From the NCBI RefSeq assembly GCF_910592395.1, contig NC_088320.1, positions 15,562,501 to 15,626,500 on the forward strand: a stretch of DNA of 64,000 nt, given 5' to 3'. This DNA is from Lineus longissimus. Lineage: Eukaryota; Nemertea; Pilidiophora; Heteronemertea; Lineidae. Position 1 is the stretch's first letter, and each line of letters begins with the position of its first letter. Below are positions 1 through 10,357 of the stretch, in pieces. The translations under genes and the position numbers were made by a program. The notes below the pieces were generated by a model, which saw only the letters and a program-made list of their open reading frames with translations, made no database searches and was not told where the DNA came from.

Positions 1-2158
1 TCCTTATCACTCGAATAATTTTACCATCAATGTTATATCGCAGGAGCTTAAACAACATTAAGTCTCTATCCACCCAATCAAAAGCTTTTTGCATATCAAC
101 AAAGCATGCAAATGTCGGCAGGCCATCCTCTAGCCTATTTCTTACCAGAGAAGTTACAGTAAAGATATGATCTGTGCACGACCTTTTCTTACGAAAGCCA
201 TTTTGTTCATCGTTATACAAGTTGAGAAACTCCATATAATCCACAATTCTCCTGTTTAAAATTGAAGTAAAGACTTTATACACAGATGACAAGAGGCTTA
301 TCCCTCTGTAGTTCAACGGTACACATGGGTCTGGGCTTGCATTCTTAGGAATAGGAATAATTAGCGCTCCAGACCATACTGTCGGAAAGATGCCAGTGTC
401 AAAAACACTATTAAAGAAGCGATATAAGGCTAGGGTGACTTCATCATTCTTCAGTGCCTCATTTGGAAGATTGTCTATGCCAGGGCTCTTATTACTTTTT
501 GCACACAAACTTGCTTTTATCACCTCGTCATGACTTATTTGGCCATTCACAAATTCATTCTCAACAAACTCTGGCTCTCTCATCTGGTCCTGAGCCTCTG
601 TCATTTTCGCCTTAACCTGATCGAAAAACCGAGTATCAAATTCCCGATTTGCCTCCTGTGGCCTGTTATATAGATTACAGTACGCATTCTGCCAACTATT
701 TAACACAGAGTTTTTATCACCAGTGAGCGTGCCGTTTTCATACACCTGTTCTGGCACACAATTCGTTTTACGGGGTCCTAATTTCTTTATCGACTCCCAG
801 AATGCCTTTGGGTCCGATGTTTGAATCTCATCAATATCTATCAACTTACTCCTAGAGTACCTACGCTCAGTGATTCTCAACCGTCGGTCAAAATTAGACC
901 GTGCTTCAAAGTACACCGCCCTTAAACGTTTAGCTTCGGCCCGGACCGGACACCTAACAAACGCCCGTTCCTTATTTACCAAGTCGGTCCATAAATCTGA
1001 CAACTCATCGTTCCAAAACGGTTTTGCACGTCTATAACGTTTCTTTGTTTTACGACCTATTCCTGATAACCGCAGATGAGAATCCATTTCGTGTAAAATA
1101 GTTTTACAGAACTGATCGTAAACCTCATCAACCCCTTCCTGGTTTCTGCGTAATTGCAACATATTTTCTAAGATGATGTTTATAGCACGTGACCACAAGT
1201 CATTATTCATAAAAATGTCTGGGCGCCCATCAAAGAAATACCTTACACTTCTAAAGCCTTTACCGACAGGATCTTCAACCGGGTCCCCAGGATCAGTGTC
1301 TAAACCAAGGTCATTTTCTATAAAATCTATAGTAACAGTCAGTATCGAGTGATCTGGGCTTTTGCAACGTTCAGTTAGCAGCCTTTGCATGCCTAACGTA
1401 TCTATAAGATCGGAGACTAACTCAACTCTACAACTGGAGCAGTTTTTAATAAAATCTTGTGGCACCACCAAATAGTCAACAATCGATTTGCCTCTGGGTG
1501 ACACAAAAGTAAAGTTGTCCAATTCGGGAGTAATCCGCCCATTCACAACACAGAACCGTATGTCCTTTAGGAAATCAATAAATTGTTGGCCTTGGTCATT
1601 GCGAGAATTATCTAAGACCACTCGAGGTGGAGCGCAGTCCTCTCCGTCGATGACGTCACTCAAACTACCAATCCTGGCGTTGAAGTCTCCCCCTAAAATC
1701 ATACAGTCTGCATAGCTAAAGGCGTATATCTGAGCTATCAGATGAGCATAGAATTCTGTTGCATCATTACAGTTTGACGAGCTTGGAGGTAGATAGCATG
1801 CTACTACAACGAGCGTGTAATGAGTAGATTTATTCCTTAACTCCAAAATCAGTATCCCCTCCACGGATTTATCACCAATATTAATATCATACGTGTCTGC
1901 CAGCCTATCGCGCACTAAAATGCCGACACCCCCCGACCCATGAGGGGCATCTCTATGAATGAGTTTGCGTTTGTGATCGAACCATCTATAGTCCGGCACT
2001 TGAACTGAACTAGAACCGGTGAGATGTGTTTCATTCAGGCACACTATATCGCTATTGACATGACGTATAATTTCACTTTGCAGTTCCTCGTTTTGGGGCT
2101 TCCATCCGTTGGTATTCCAACTCGAAACAGTTATCTGTGAGGGCTGGGGGTTGCCCTA
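1..2158 (-). CDS. Non-LTR retrotransposon ORF2 (endonuclease + reverse transcriptase), runs off window
   Basis: I checked the minus-strand frame codon by codon. It is open for about 718 codons from the TAG at 2,158-2,156 to base 1, where the window cuts it. The N-terminus is an apurinic-type endonuclease: it begins with SSWNTNGWKP, then has a CLNETHLTG stretch and an ILGGDFNARIG stretch. The C-terminal part is a reverse transcriptase, with NYRGISLLS, then NDEQNGFRKKRSCTDHIF, then the motif A stretch FVDMQKAFDWVDRD. Family knowledge: EN-RT order and these motifs are typical of CR1/L2/Jockey-like LINEs, which use target-primed reverse transcription. The palm motif with the catalytic Asp pair lies beyond the window. 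No ATG is near the start. The absence of any stop suggests a young copy. The clade is not certain. Confidence 0.9.
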
Positions 2159-2418
2159 CCTTTGAGCTCCCCGTCCAAAGGTGCCGAAACCCCCCCTTCT
2201 CCCACGTCCACGAAAACCATTACCACCGCGTCCTGCCCCGTTGATACCAGCTCCATCTAGCGGCTCTTTGGCCAAATCAGCGTCGTGCTTGTCTGCTTCG
2301 TTTACCGTCTTGTCTTCGGGCTGGACGGCTCCCGTCCGGACTAGTCGTCCACTGCCAGTGAACCGGAACTTTTGGCCATCGGGGACTACTTTGAGAATTT
2401 CTCTGAAGTTGAGATCGA
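2156..2418 (-). CDS. Non-LTR retrotransposon ORF1, C-terminal part with RG-rich tail
   Basis: An 87-codon open stretch ends in a glycine/arginine-rich tail (GRGGNGFRGRGRRGGFG) and stops at TAG 2,158-2,156. Such RGG tails bind RNA and fit the ORF1p role. ORF2 continues in exactly the same frame directly after the stop. The 5' part of ORF1 is missing because the element is truncated at about 2,418, where Harbinger sequence begins. Confidence 0.7.
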
Positions 2419-2520
2419 TTATGTAATTCAGTTGCGCACGACCTCATTGTCTAAAGCGAATATTTATACAGTGGCTGGACTAGCTAACGTCGTTTCGGAG
2501 ATATTTGTCACACTGTAAAC

Positions 2521-2883
2521 ATGGAGAGTCAGAAATCGAGGAGCAAGACCGTTAGCCAGCAACGTGAGGAGGCAAAGGGGAATCGCCGGAAGGCGAATTT
2601 CTCGCCAAGTGAAATTATGAAGTTAGTTGATCTAGTCGAATTGAATTGGTCCGTGATTTACAATAAATTTTCCGATATCGTAACGCTTAAGAGGAAGGCC
2701 GACACGTGGACAGAAATAACAAGAAAAATCAACAGTGTTGGAAAAGTCCTAAGGACTACCAAAGCGGTTCATCACAAATGGGATGACTTGAAGTCGAAGG
2801 CAAAGCAGAAGGCTGCCAAAAGGAAAACGGTGATGAACCGAGCCTCCATCGATTTTTCCATCTTCCAAACGTACGTTCAGTGA
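2521..2883 (+). CDS. Harbinger Myb/SANT-like DNA-binding protein (truncated)
   Basis: 120 codons. Residues about 20-90 form a Myb/SANT-like domain: NFSPSEIMKLVDLVELN, then W residues in DTWTEITRKIN and in VHHKWDDLKSKAKQ. Family knowledge: in PIF/Harbinger elements this second protein helps nuclear import of the transposase and DNA binding. The last about 35 codons lie on top of the transposase gene read backwards, so the natural C-terminus has probably been lost by an internal deletion. The ORF in copy 2 differs at few positions (for example I/V and S/T). Confidence 0.75.
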   Translation: MESQKSRSKTVSQQREEAKGNRRKANFSPSEIMKLVDLVELNWSVIYNKFSDIVTLKRKADTWTEITRKINSVGKVLRTTKAVHHKWDDLKSKAKQKAAKRKTVMNRASIDFSIFQTYVQ

Positions 2884-3673
2884 TACTTCGAACTCGCCTG
2901 TGGTGAACGTTGTATCGTCTGTCGGCTGCATCTGCCGGGCGGGAAACTGGTGTCATGAGGCAGGGTCTGAGTGAATAGGCACTGTCACCTAGTAGGCATC
3001 CTTCATCATTAAGTAGTCCACGTTCCATATTTACTTTCAAGTTGCAGTTTGACCAAATAAACGCATCGTGTGTGGCACCTGGCCATCGGGCAACAATATT
3101 TGTGAATTTCATATCATGAGAACAAATACCCTGCACATTTATCGCATGGCACTGTTTCCTGCACACGTATGATGCCTCGTTTACGGATGGGCACTTTACT
3201 GGAATAAGGGATCCATCTATGCAGCCGATGACATTTGGAATCCGGTACCGTTCTGTGTAAAACCCCTCCTTTTCACGTTCTTGCTCGTCAGCCGTTCGAG
3301 GAAATGTTATAAACTGCCGTGCTTTACGTTCTGAAGCGGCTGCAACTCTGGTAACATTCCTTGATATTGTAGGTTGACTCAAGCCACTTGCCATGTCGCC
3401 ATTGGCAAGCTGCAAACTTCCGGTAGCGAAAAAGCGGAGCCCAACGCAAACTTGGAGAGATGCTGGTGCGGCATGGGAGCGCAAGGTGTCCAGGGCAATT
3501 CGGTCCTCACACAGGTCGATGACTTCAAGAAGGACTGGTCTAGTCATCCGGTAGCGCTGATACAAATCTACGTCATCATAGATGTCAAGAGGCTGCAATC
3601 AGTCTCTAAACACACGCTGCCTTCGTAAAGCCCGTCTGGCTTCTACATCTAAAAAGATCAACTCCTCTGCCAT
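2756..3673 (-). pseudogene. Harbinger transposase (HARBI1-like), nonsense-mutated
   Basis: A DDE nuclease related to HARBI1. It shows the stretches IGCIDGSLIPV (first Asp), ARWPGATHDAFIW, LLGDSAYSLRP (second Asp) and SITERTFGRWKNRW (Glu). The ATG is at 3,673. An in-frame TGA at 3,601-3,599 replaces the CGA present in copy 2, a CpG-type change. Only the part after that stop (from 3,598) is open. The C-terminus after the Glu motif runs into antisense Myb sequence, so the usual C-terminal helices are missing. Probably inactive. Confidence 0.8.
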
Positions 3674-3870
3674 GATCGCTGTATGTGAAAGTGTCGCCAA
3701 CTGTCTAAGAAAACGCTACGAACCCGAAAACACCCCACGTAACACTAGTAACGACTTACGAAATCGATTGAAGTTACGAGTGCTTCATTAATATGACGCA
3801 ACTCGCTAAGAACGACCTACGAGTACGTAAACGCTCACTAAGGAATAAGAAGGCTTCATGAATAAGGCCG

Positions 3871-6234
3871 CAGGAACGGTCTTGGGAATCGGGGAAATTA
3901 GATTATTCATAAAATTAGTAAACTATGAACTATATTCGACCGAAGCCAATCGCCGGTTGTAGGTTTGCCCCGACCGGAGCACGCACACACGTTCGTAATA
4001 TTATTGACGATATCAGATTAATGTTTTGCGTGTTGATGCTGTTCTTTTCAACATCCGGGCCTATATGACCTTGTCGGTGTGGTTTAGTACCTTTCTTTCT
4101 CGGCGACCTCTTCCTGGCCAGGCTGCTGTAGTGCAACCTCCTTGGATGTTAAACCTTGCCACACAGGGTGTACCATAGAGGCTGGTATTGGGCCTGATTC
4201 CTGGTTCTCCGAGTCTACTGCTGTGCGTGTGATCTATCGCCTATGTCAAGAGAACTCAAATCGTTTGAGAAACGCTCAACTGTCGACGACCGATACGAGA
4301 ACTCCAAATGGATCGAGACAGACAGTACACATTTAAAGTAAGTGCCCGCAAGCGGACTCAATTTCTGCACATTATGTGAGTGATGCGTTGGAAACAGTCC
4401 TCCACGATTCTGCTATACCAATAGTCAGACTCTGAATAACTATATTGAAAGTATGATACATAAATATGGATTATGGCTGCCTCATTGACATTTTGTTATG
4501 TCCCTGGTCGATATGAAGTTTGGTAACAATGAATAAATCGATTAAGGTCGACAAATAGACAAAAACAGGAAAGAAAATGTTGTAGTATCTGATCTCGAAA
4601 TAGAGTAATCGCGGCGAGAAGGATATCGAAATGGTTGCCGAGTTAATTAAATGTCAAAGGTTGTTGTTGGATTCTTGTTCTCTGATAAATGCGAGAACCT
4701 TACATCTCGGGGTTTAGAGTTTTAGAGCCAGGTTGGCGCACTGTTATGCATGTAATTATAAAACTTATTAATAGCCATAAATAGAACACTGCTTAGAAAT
4801 GCATAAATAAATTGAATATTGATACGACAAAAATAATGCAAATCACAAAACAAGAATTAATGTCGGGTATCGATCTGAGGTTGCCCAGCTCATATACGAG
4901 CGGTCCTACTCACGCCACAAGAGCCATTCGCGAAAACGTCGAGCCAGAGAGGCAAACTATCCTGCTTCTGACGATGCATGTCGGGTATGAACAACGACAA
5001 GCTTCTTCATTGCCTATACGAGTATATCCCTTTAGATCATGTCTTTCACCATAATTCCCTGGAGAATTTCAGCAATTTTGCCCCAAAACATCCCCAAAAG
5101 TATTCTGGGATAAACCAGTCACTAAATGTCCATAATATTTCATCAATATATCCCTATAAGCAGCCGAAATGCGGTCTTAGTTTGATTTGTTAAACACTGT
5201 AGATAAGGAGATGGTGTCGCTCGAGAAGAGATACGTACTGGTGGGCGATAGCGACCGGTTAGGGATTATATTGATGAAAATCAGTAGCCGGATATCGGCC
5301 GGTAAGGTTTTATTATATCAAACAGGGATATAATGAGGAAGCTCGTGCACTTAATCATTCTAATATAAATGTTGAATATCCGCTGTTTATCTGTGACAGG
5401 CTAAGAACAAACTAGGGCGTCGTTGAAATCATATCTCTCAGAACGGATACATCACTTTTGAAGAAGTAATAGGAAAATGTTTAAGTCCGATGAAAGGAAA
5501 ACGTTGTATTTCCATAGTTTCCCCAAAGACGTATTTTGGTGGTCAAGCCGATTATTGTATGGTAAAGTCGTAGATATAGCCGTAAGAGTGAAAAGGGATG
5601 ATAACTCCAAAATGACAAAATGATCATAAAAATATTTTAACGCCGATGTAATGTTTTTGGTTGTTCAACATATTTTAGTGTTTCAATGCAAAAGCCTCAA
5701 GTTCGATAGTTAAAAAAGTAAGCAACAGAGAAAACCGTGATAAACTGCCTCTCAAAATTCCCAAATGACTAGAAGGTGACTCTTGAAACGGAAACACTCA
5801 AAACTGTAAAAACTGTGGAGAAGTTTGAAATGTCCTTTGTTATATTGTCTCGGATCAAAATTAAGAAGTAATATTATGTGCTTTTAATGCACCGGTGAGT
5901 CGGGAGCTTGTACCCCTCTCCCCTTAAGCATCGGCACAGAAACGTTTCTTGTCCCAAATGAGTGAATCTTGAAGGAATAAAGGTATATGCATTGCGAATC
6001 CTGAACCAAATGTGAATGCCCGTCGAATTGACGTCGAACTCTCATCTGACAATCAGTCGCCAAAACTGGTCCATGCACAGGGGAAAAAGCACTGGTCATG
6101 CCCTTATTTCATGCTTAGCTAATTAGAATACCATATTGTTCTTTTGAAAGGGCATAGGAGTATCATATCATTTTTAATCTACTCGTTACCATAACATGAT
6201 ACCTTTTAGTATGCAAGTTATTACCTTTAATACC
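3871..6234. other. Unit A left portion without recognisable gene
   Basis: About 2.4 kb with only short ORFs that I do not recognise. It is conserved in unit B (31,701-34,054). Unit C lacks the equivalent of about 3,993-5,567; the C junction near 42,153 shares the bases GTCGTA with both edges, which suggests a microhomology deletion. No coding signal convinces me here. Confidence 0.6.
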
Positions 6235-7331
6235 CAATGGGTCATATGAATAAAAACTAGCATTTGCTTTCTCTACCGATTTGAAGCATTTGCTTGTACT
6301 CGTATGAATATAACCGTAGCAAATGCTCGGAAATTTAAGTCTTTGCTACAAGTCAAAGCAAACGCTTTTTAGTCTCTAGAGTATGCTTCGAAAGGGAAGA
6401 AATGCTTGTCTTCATATGAATAAAGCATAGCATGCTTTTTACTTGATAGGAAATTCTTCGGTTTTTCAAGGTTGCTCCTGAGGTTGCTAGAAAATTAAAG
6501 TAAGAGGTTTGCCATCTTCCGAATGGCTAATTTCATGCGTTTTGGTCACGAAAATTGTATTTGCCATTAAAGCCATGTCGCGTAGATATATATCATTTAC
6601 TGCATCGATTTTATGAGGCCACGTGTAGCGGAGGTCAAAGCACTTGACAATTTATTCGGAGGAGACTCGAGATGGGGCTTTGAGCACGAAATACCAAATG
6701 TTAAGTGTCACTTCATAATCTGCGAGAACTCAGGTTTCGGTCTGGCGAGGTGGACGACAAATTTTTCTATCAAAGTAAAACAATTGCATGGGGGCTCTCC
6801 CTTAGCAGTAGAGGCTCTATGATGTATAACGAGGCAAATTATTAAAAGGATGAAGGACTTCCCCAGTTAGATGACAGGTGAGTCGGATGATGGTGACGCG
6901 AGAGAGTGTGTCAACGAGGAGAGAACACTTAGCACTTTCGCCAACATCTTTCATCAGAAGACCTCTTGACCCCCTATCCTCGAATACCAGGGTCAGCCGT
7001 GTGCTCCTCTACCACACACATCACTCAAAAAATTTGATCATTTATAGGTGCCAAGTGAAAAGCCCTGACGTTCAGGATGGTTTAACCCCTTCTAATTAAC
7101 AATACAAAAACCACAAAATGAAATAGATTACCAGCACCGACCATTCATAAGAAATATGACATCGGGACTGACGTTCAAGAATTTGCTAGAAGATTTTTAG
7201 CAAAGCTTTTGCAGTGAAAGGTCCACATTATTCATACGAAAACAAGCATAATCTTCTACTTTTAGCAAATACTGCCTACTTGAAGGATTTGCTTCCAAGG
7301 AAATGCTAGTTTTTATTCATATGGCCCATTG
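6235..7331. mobile_element. Non-autonomous TIR DNA transposon, unit A copy
   Basis: Begins CAATGGGTCATATGAATAAA and ends with the inverted copy (CAATGGGCCATATGAATAAA read from 7,331). About 30 of 31 terminal bases match, followed by about 200 bp of imperfect inverted subterminal repeats rich in GCATTTGCTT-type motifs. There is no transposase. A 69-codon ORF at 6,613-6,822 is unrecognised. Homologous copies lie at 34,055-35,142 and 42,822-43,919. Confidence 0.75.
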
Positions 7332-7383
7332 CCAAGTGAAAGGTCCTGATTTTCGGGATGATTGACTCAAAGATCCTTATACG

Positions 7384-8416
7384 TATAGTAATATTGAGTT
7401 ATACGGTTACCTTGGAACTATTTGCACCCAATCACTCTTCCGCCAGCGTGACCTAGCCACAATCATGGCGCGTACCCTAAGGCCTGTCTTCAGATTGCCA
7501 AATATCTAACGTCAAACATGAACGCCCTGATAGCTCAGCGGTTAGAGCGCTGCGCTTTAGATTGGGTGGTCACGGTTCGAGCCCCGGCGAATGTATTTTT
7601 TCGTTTTTTTAAAAGGTCTTCTTTCCATTTTTCATCCATGAACGTTTTATCAGGCGCGGATTCGAATTAGATTCAAACCCTGGCGAATATTATATCGGTT
7701 TTTTTTAAAGCTTTCTTTCAATTTTTCATCTATGAACGTTTATCAGGCGCGTATCCAAGGGGGTGCACCGCGACACGCCACCTGATTGTTATAGAATCTT
7801 TGTAATTGACCATGAAATTTTGGAACACACCTGTAGTGCAGCAATTATGATGAGAAATGCAGTGCACGCTCCCTCTTCTTCCAGTTCCTGGATCCGCCAG
7901 CGCTCTTAAACCATCATCATTATTATCATTATCAATATCATGATGAAGAAAACCCCTTCACGCGCGAACTTTTCAAGGTGAAGTCATACTGATTCCAGGT
8001 TTTCGAGCACTCCAGGGAATGGTTTGACTATCAGTCGGCGGAGCTTTCTAAATGCAATTGCCCGGTGCATCTGCACTTTCGGCTTCCAAAAGAATCGACT
8101 CGAATCTTAATTCAAATCTGCCATTGCCGACATCATTGGCGCCAAAAACTATTTCTTTTGACCCTGTTGACCTCGCTTCTAAAAATTTTGTTTTTAAACC
8201 ATTCAAACATTTTAATCAACTGCAAACATTTTCAATAAAATCACCGAGCTATATATATACGATATATTAAGAAATATCTATAGTAATATTGAGTTATACG
8301 GTTACCTTGGATTTATTTGCACCCAATTACTCTTCCGCCAGCGTGACCTAGCCACAATCATGGCGCGTACCCTAAGGCCTGTCTTCAGATTGCCGAATTT
8401 CTCACGTCAAACATGA
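7384..8416. mobile_element. Insertion flanked by 138-bp direct repeats (TRIM-like), unit A only
   Basis: Two 138-bp direct repeats (7,384-7,521 and 8,279-8,416) differ at only a few positions and flank 757 bp. Units B and C have no such block between the matching flanks (near 35,200 and 43,980), so this is an insertion or local rearrangement. A tRNA-like sequence begins 3 bases after the left repeat. The repeats do not have TG..CA ends, so a miniature LTR element (TRIM) is only one reading. No coding capacity is seen; a 72-codon ORF at 8,052-8,270 is unrecognised. Confidence 0.55.
7524..7595 (+). repeat. tRNA-derived SINE-like head
   Basis: Contains a good A box (TAGCTCAGCGG), a perfect four-base D stem (GCTC/GAGC) and a B box (GGTTCGAGCCC). 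The anticodon and T stems do not pair well, so it is not a working tRNA. It is followed by a T-rich body ending near AGGCGCG (7,659). A second body copy follows at about 7,671-7,751, still carrying a decayed B box, which looks like a head-to-tail partial SINE dimer. Confidence 0.55.
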
Positions 8417-8701
8417 TACTCTGCAGAAAGAGGAGTAATGTTTTGTACCTTTCTATCCGTATACGCATAAGGATCCGTGATAAGGCCCTGATCTCAACCT
8501 CCTTATCATGTACATGTAGAGTCGGTCTTCCAACGCAAGTCTTGTCTCCCAATCACCGGTAATGCAGGAGTTCGGAGCAGATATGACCAGATTCCGAGAA
8601 ATGTCTGTGAATTGGCTGTACACATGTTACACTTCTTAATTAAATCAAGAGGAGTCGTAATTGTGAGTCGATTTGGGTATGTAAAGTGCCGCTATTCCGT
8701 A

Positions 8702-9351
8702 TCTTAATTATAGGCTCTCCCTTAACCTAGGTCTATGATATCGTAATTAGAGTCTCTCCCTTAACCTAGGTCTATGTTATCTTAATTAGAGGTTATCCCT
8801 TAACCTAGGTCTATGATATCTTAATTAGAGGCTCTCCCTTAACCTAGGTCTATGATATCTTAATTAGAGGCTCTCCCTTAACCTAGGTCTATGATATCTT
8901 AATTAGAGGCTCTCCCTTAACCTAGGTCTATGATATCTTAATTAGAGGCTCCCTTAACCTAGGTCTATGATATCTTAATCAGAGGCTCTCCCTTAACCTA
9001 GGTCTATGATATCTTAATTAGAGGCTCTCCCTAACCTAGGTCTATGATATCTTAATTAGAGGCTCCCTTAACCTAGGTCTATGATATCTTAATTAGAGGC
9101 TCCCTTAACCTAGGTCTATGATATCTTAATCAGAGGCTCTCCCTTAACCTAGGTCTATGATATCGTAGTTAGAGGCTCTCCCTTAACCTAGGTCTATGAT
9201 ATCTTAATCAGAGGCTCTCCCTTAACCTAGGTCTATGATATCTTAATTAGAGGCTCCCCCTTAACCTAGGTCTATGATATCTTAATGAGAGGCTCTCCTT
9301 TACCTAGGACTATGATATATTAATCAGAGGCTCTCCCTTAACCTAGGTCTA
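8702..9351 (+). repeat. 39-bp tandem satellite, unit A (about 16-17 copies)
   Basis: The period is 39 bp (for example 8,821 to 8,860). Each unit contains GAGGCTCTCCC, then TTAACCTAGG, then TCTATGATATCTTAATTA. Some units are shortened by two bases (CTCCC instead of CTCTCCC). There are no unique spacers, so this is not a CRISPR array. The same array has about 25 copies in unit B and about 52 in unit C. Confidence 0.95.
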
Positions 9352-10290
9352 GATGTATAGCGAGGCAAATAATTAAACGGATGCAGGACTTCCCCGATTT
9401 TACACTCTTAACCATCAGAGTTAATCGGTCCGTTACCTCCCCTCATACCTGCCATAATTCTGTATCTCATTCGCCTCGAGTTGTGGTGAGCCAATCAGAA
9501 CGCTGCTTTCAAAATTGTGAATTTCATGAATGAGTCATTTTATTCCCTCCTCCAGTCTTGATCCCATCGGATTGGCATGCTGCCAATATAAACTTTCGAT
9601 ACAGCGGTTTTGAACGTAGAAGACTAGATGCGAGGTTGTTCAGATCATGATCAAAGTGCGCTAGGCCTTCTGATTGGTTAATATCGGCGGTAGTGTGCGA
9701 TCTAGTGAGGAATAACAGAACCAACTTATACAGGCAGATCTGCGTATTGTGTCAAGGGTTTGTGTAACGGAGTCCGAGTCGGCGGAGTGGATCCAAGGCT
9801 TGAGGGTCAAGATGCGATTTTGTTGATGACAGAGTCGGATGATGAAGACGCTAGAAATGGTCAACGAGGACAGAACAGCACCATCGCCGACATTTTTTCC
9901 TTAGGAGACATCTTGACCCCCTATCCTCGAATACCAGGGTCAGTTGTATGCTCAGCTCTCCCACACACATAACGGAAAAAGCTCGGTCATACAATGACAT
10001 AGTAAGTGCCAAGTGAACGACCCTGAAGTTCGGGATGATTGACCCCCAACCAACAATACCGAAACCACAAGATGAAAAAGATTACCAGCACAGACCACTC
10101 ATAAGAAATATGACATCGGGACTGATCTTCAAACATTTCCTTGAGAAAATTTTAGGAAAGCATTTGCAGTAAAAGGTCAATATCATTCATACGAAAACAA
10201 GCATGATCTTTTACATTTTGCAAATACATCTTCTACTTGAAGGATTTGCTTCGGAGGAAATGGTAGCTTTTATTCATATGACCGATTGTC
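9352..10290. mobile_element. Second, truncated TIR-element relative following the satellite (unit A)
   Basis: The stretch from the satellite end to about 10,290 aligns with the right two thirds of the TIR element at 6,235-7,331. Shared parts include GGATG(A/C)AGGACTTCCCC, the CTATCCTCGAATACCAGGGTC block, and the right end CTTTTATTCATATGACC. No left terminal repeat was found. The satellite sits exactly where the first element has a single related stretch (GAGGCTCTATGATGTATA). Counterparts are at 36,492-37,430 and 46,324-47,265. Confidence 0.6.
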
Positions 10291-10357
10291 CCTTACACAT
10301 CAAGTATCATACAGCCTTAACCATGTGTTGTGTAGTAGATCGAGTAGCTCCTTGGTA

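Larger units (their letters stand above)
1..2418 (-). mobile_element. 5'-truncated LINE inserted in a Harbinger transposon
   Basis: The LINE is on the minus strand, so its truncated 5' end is at 2,418 and its 3' end lies left of the window. From 2,419 the sequence is identical to the inside of the Harbinger copy at 40,382-42,033, whose first about 200 bases are absent here. The simplest reading is target-primed insertion of the LINE into the Harbinger. Confidence 0.8.
2419..3870. mobile_element. PIF/Harbinger-like DNA transposon, copy 1 (left end missing)
   Basis: Near-identical to the copy at 40,382-42,033, including the right terminal inverted repeat (rich in ATTCATGAAGCC, read inward) ending at 3,870 and a CAG right after it. 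The left terminal repeat is replaced by the LINE. It carries a Myb-like ORF (plus) and a transposase pseudogene (minus) in convergent, overlapping orientation. Confidence 0.85.

Noticed and set aside
7524-7595. Functional tRNA gene
   Set aside because: A and B boxes and the D stem are good, but the anticodon and T stems do not pair and a SINE-like T-rich body follows.
8702-9351. CRISPR-like array
   Set aside because: The 39-bp units follow each other with no unique spacers, there are no cas genes, and the surroundings are eukaryotic.
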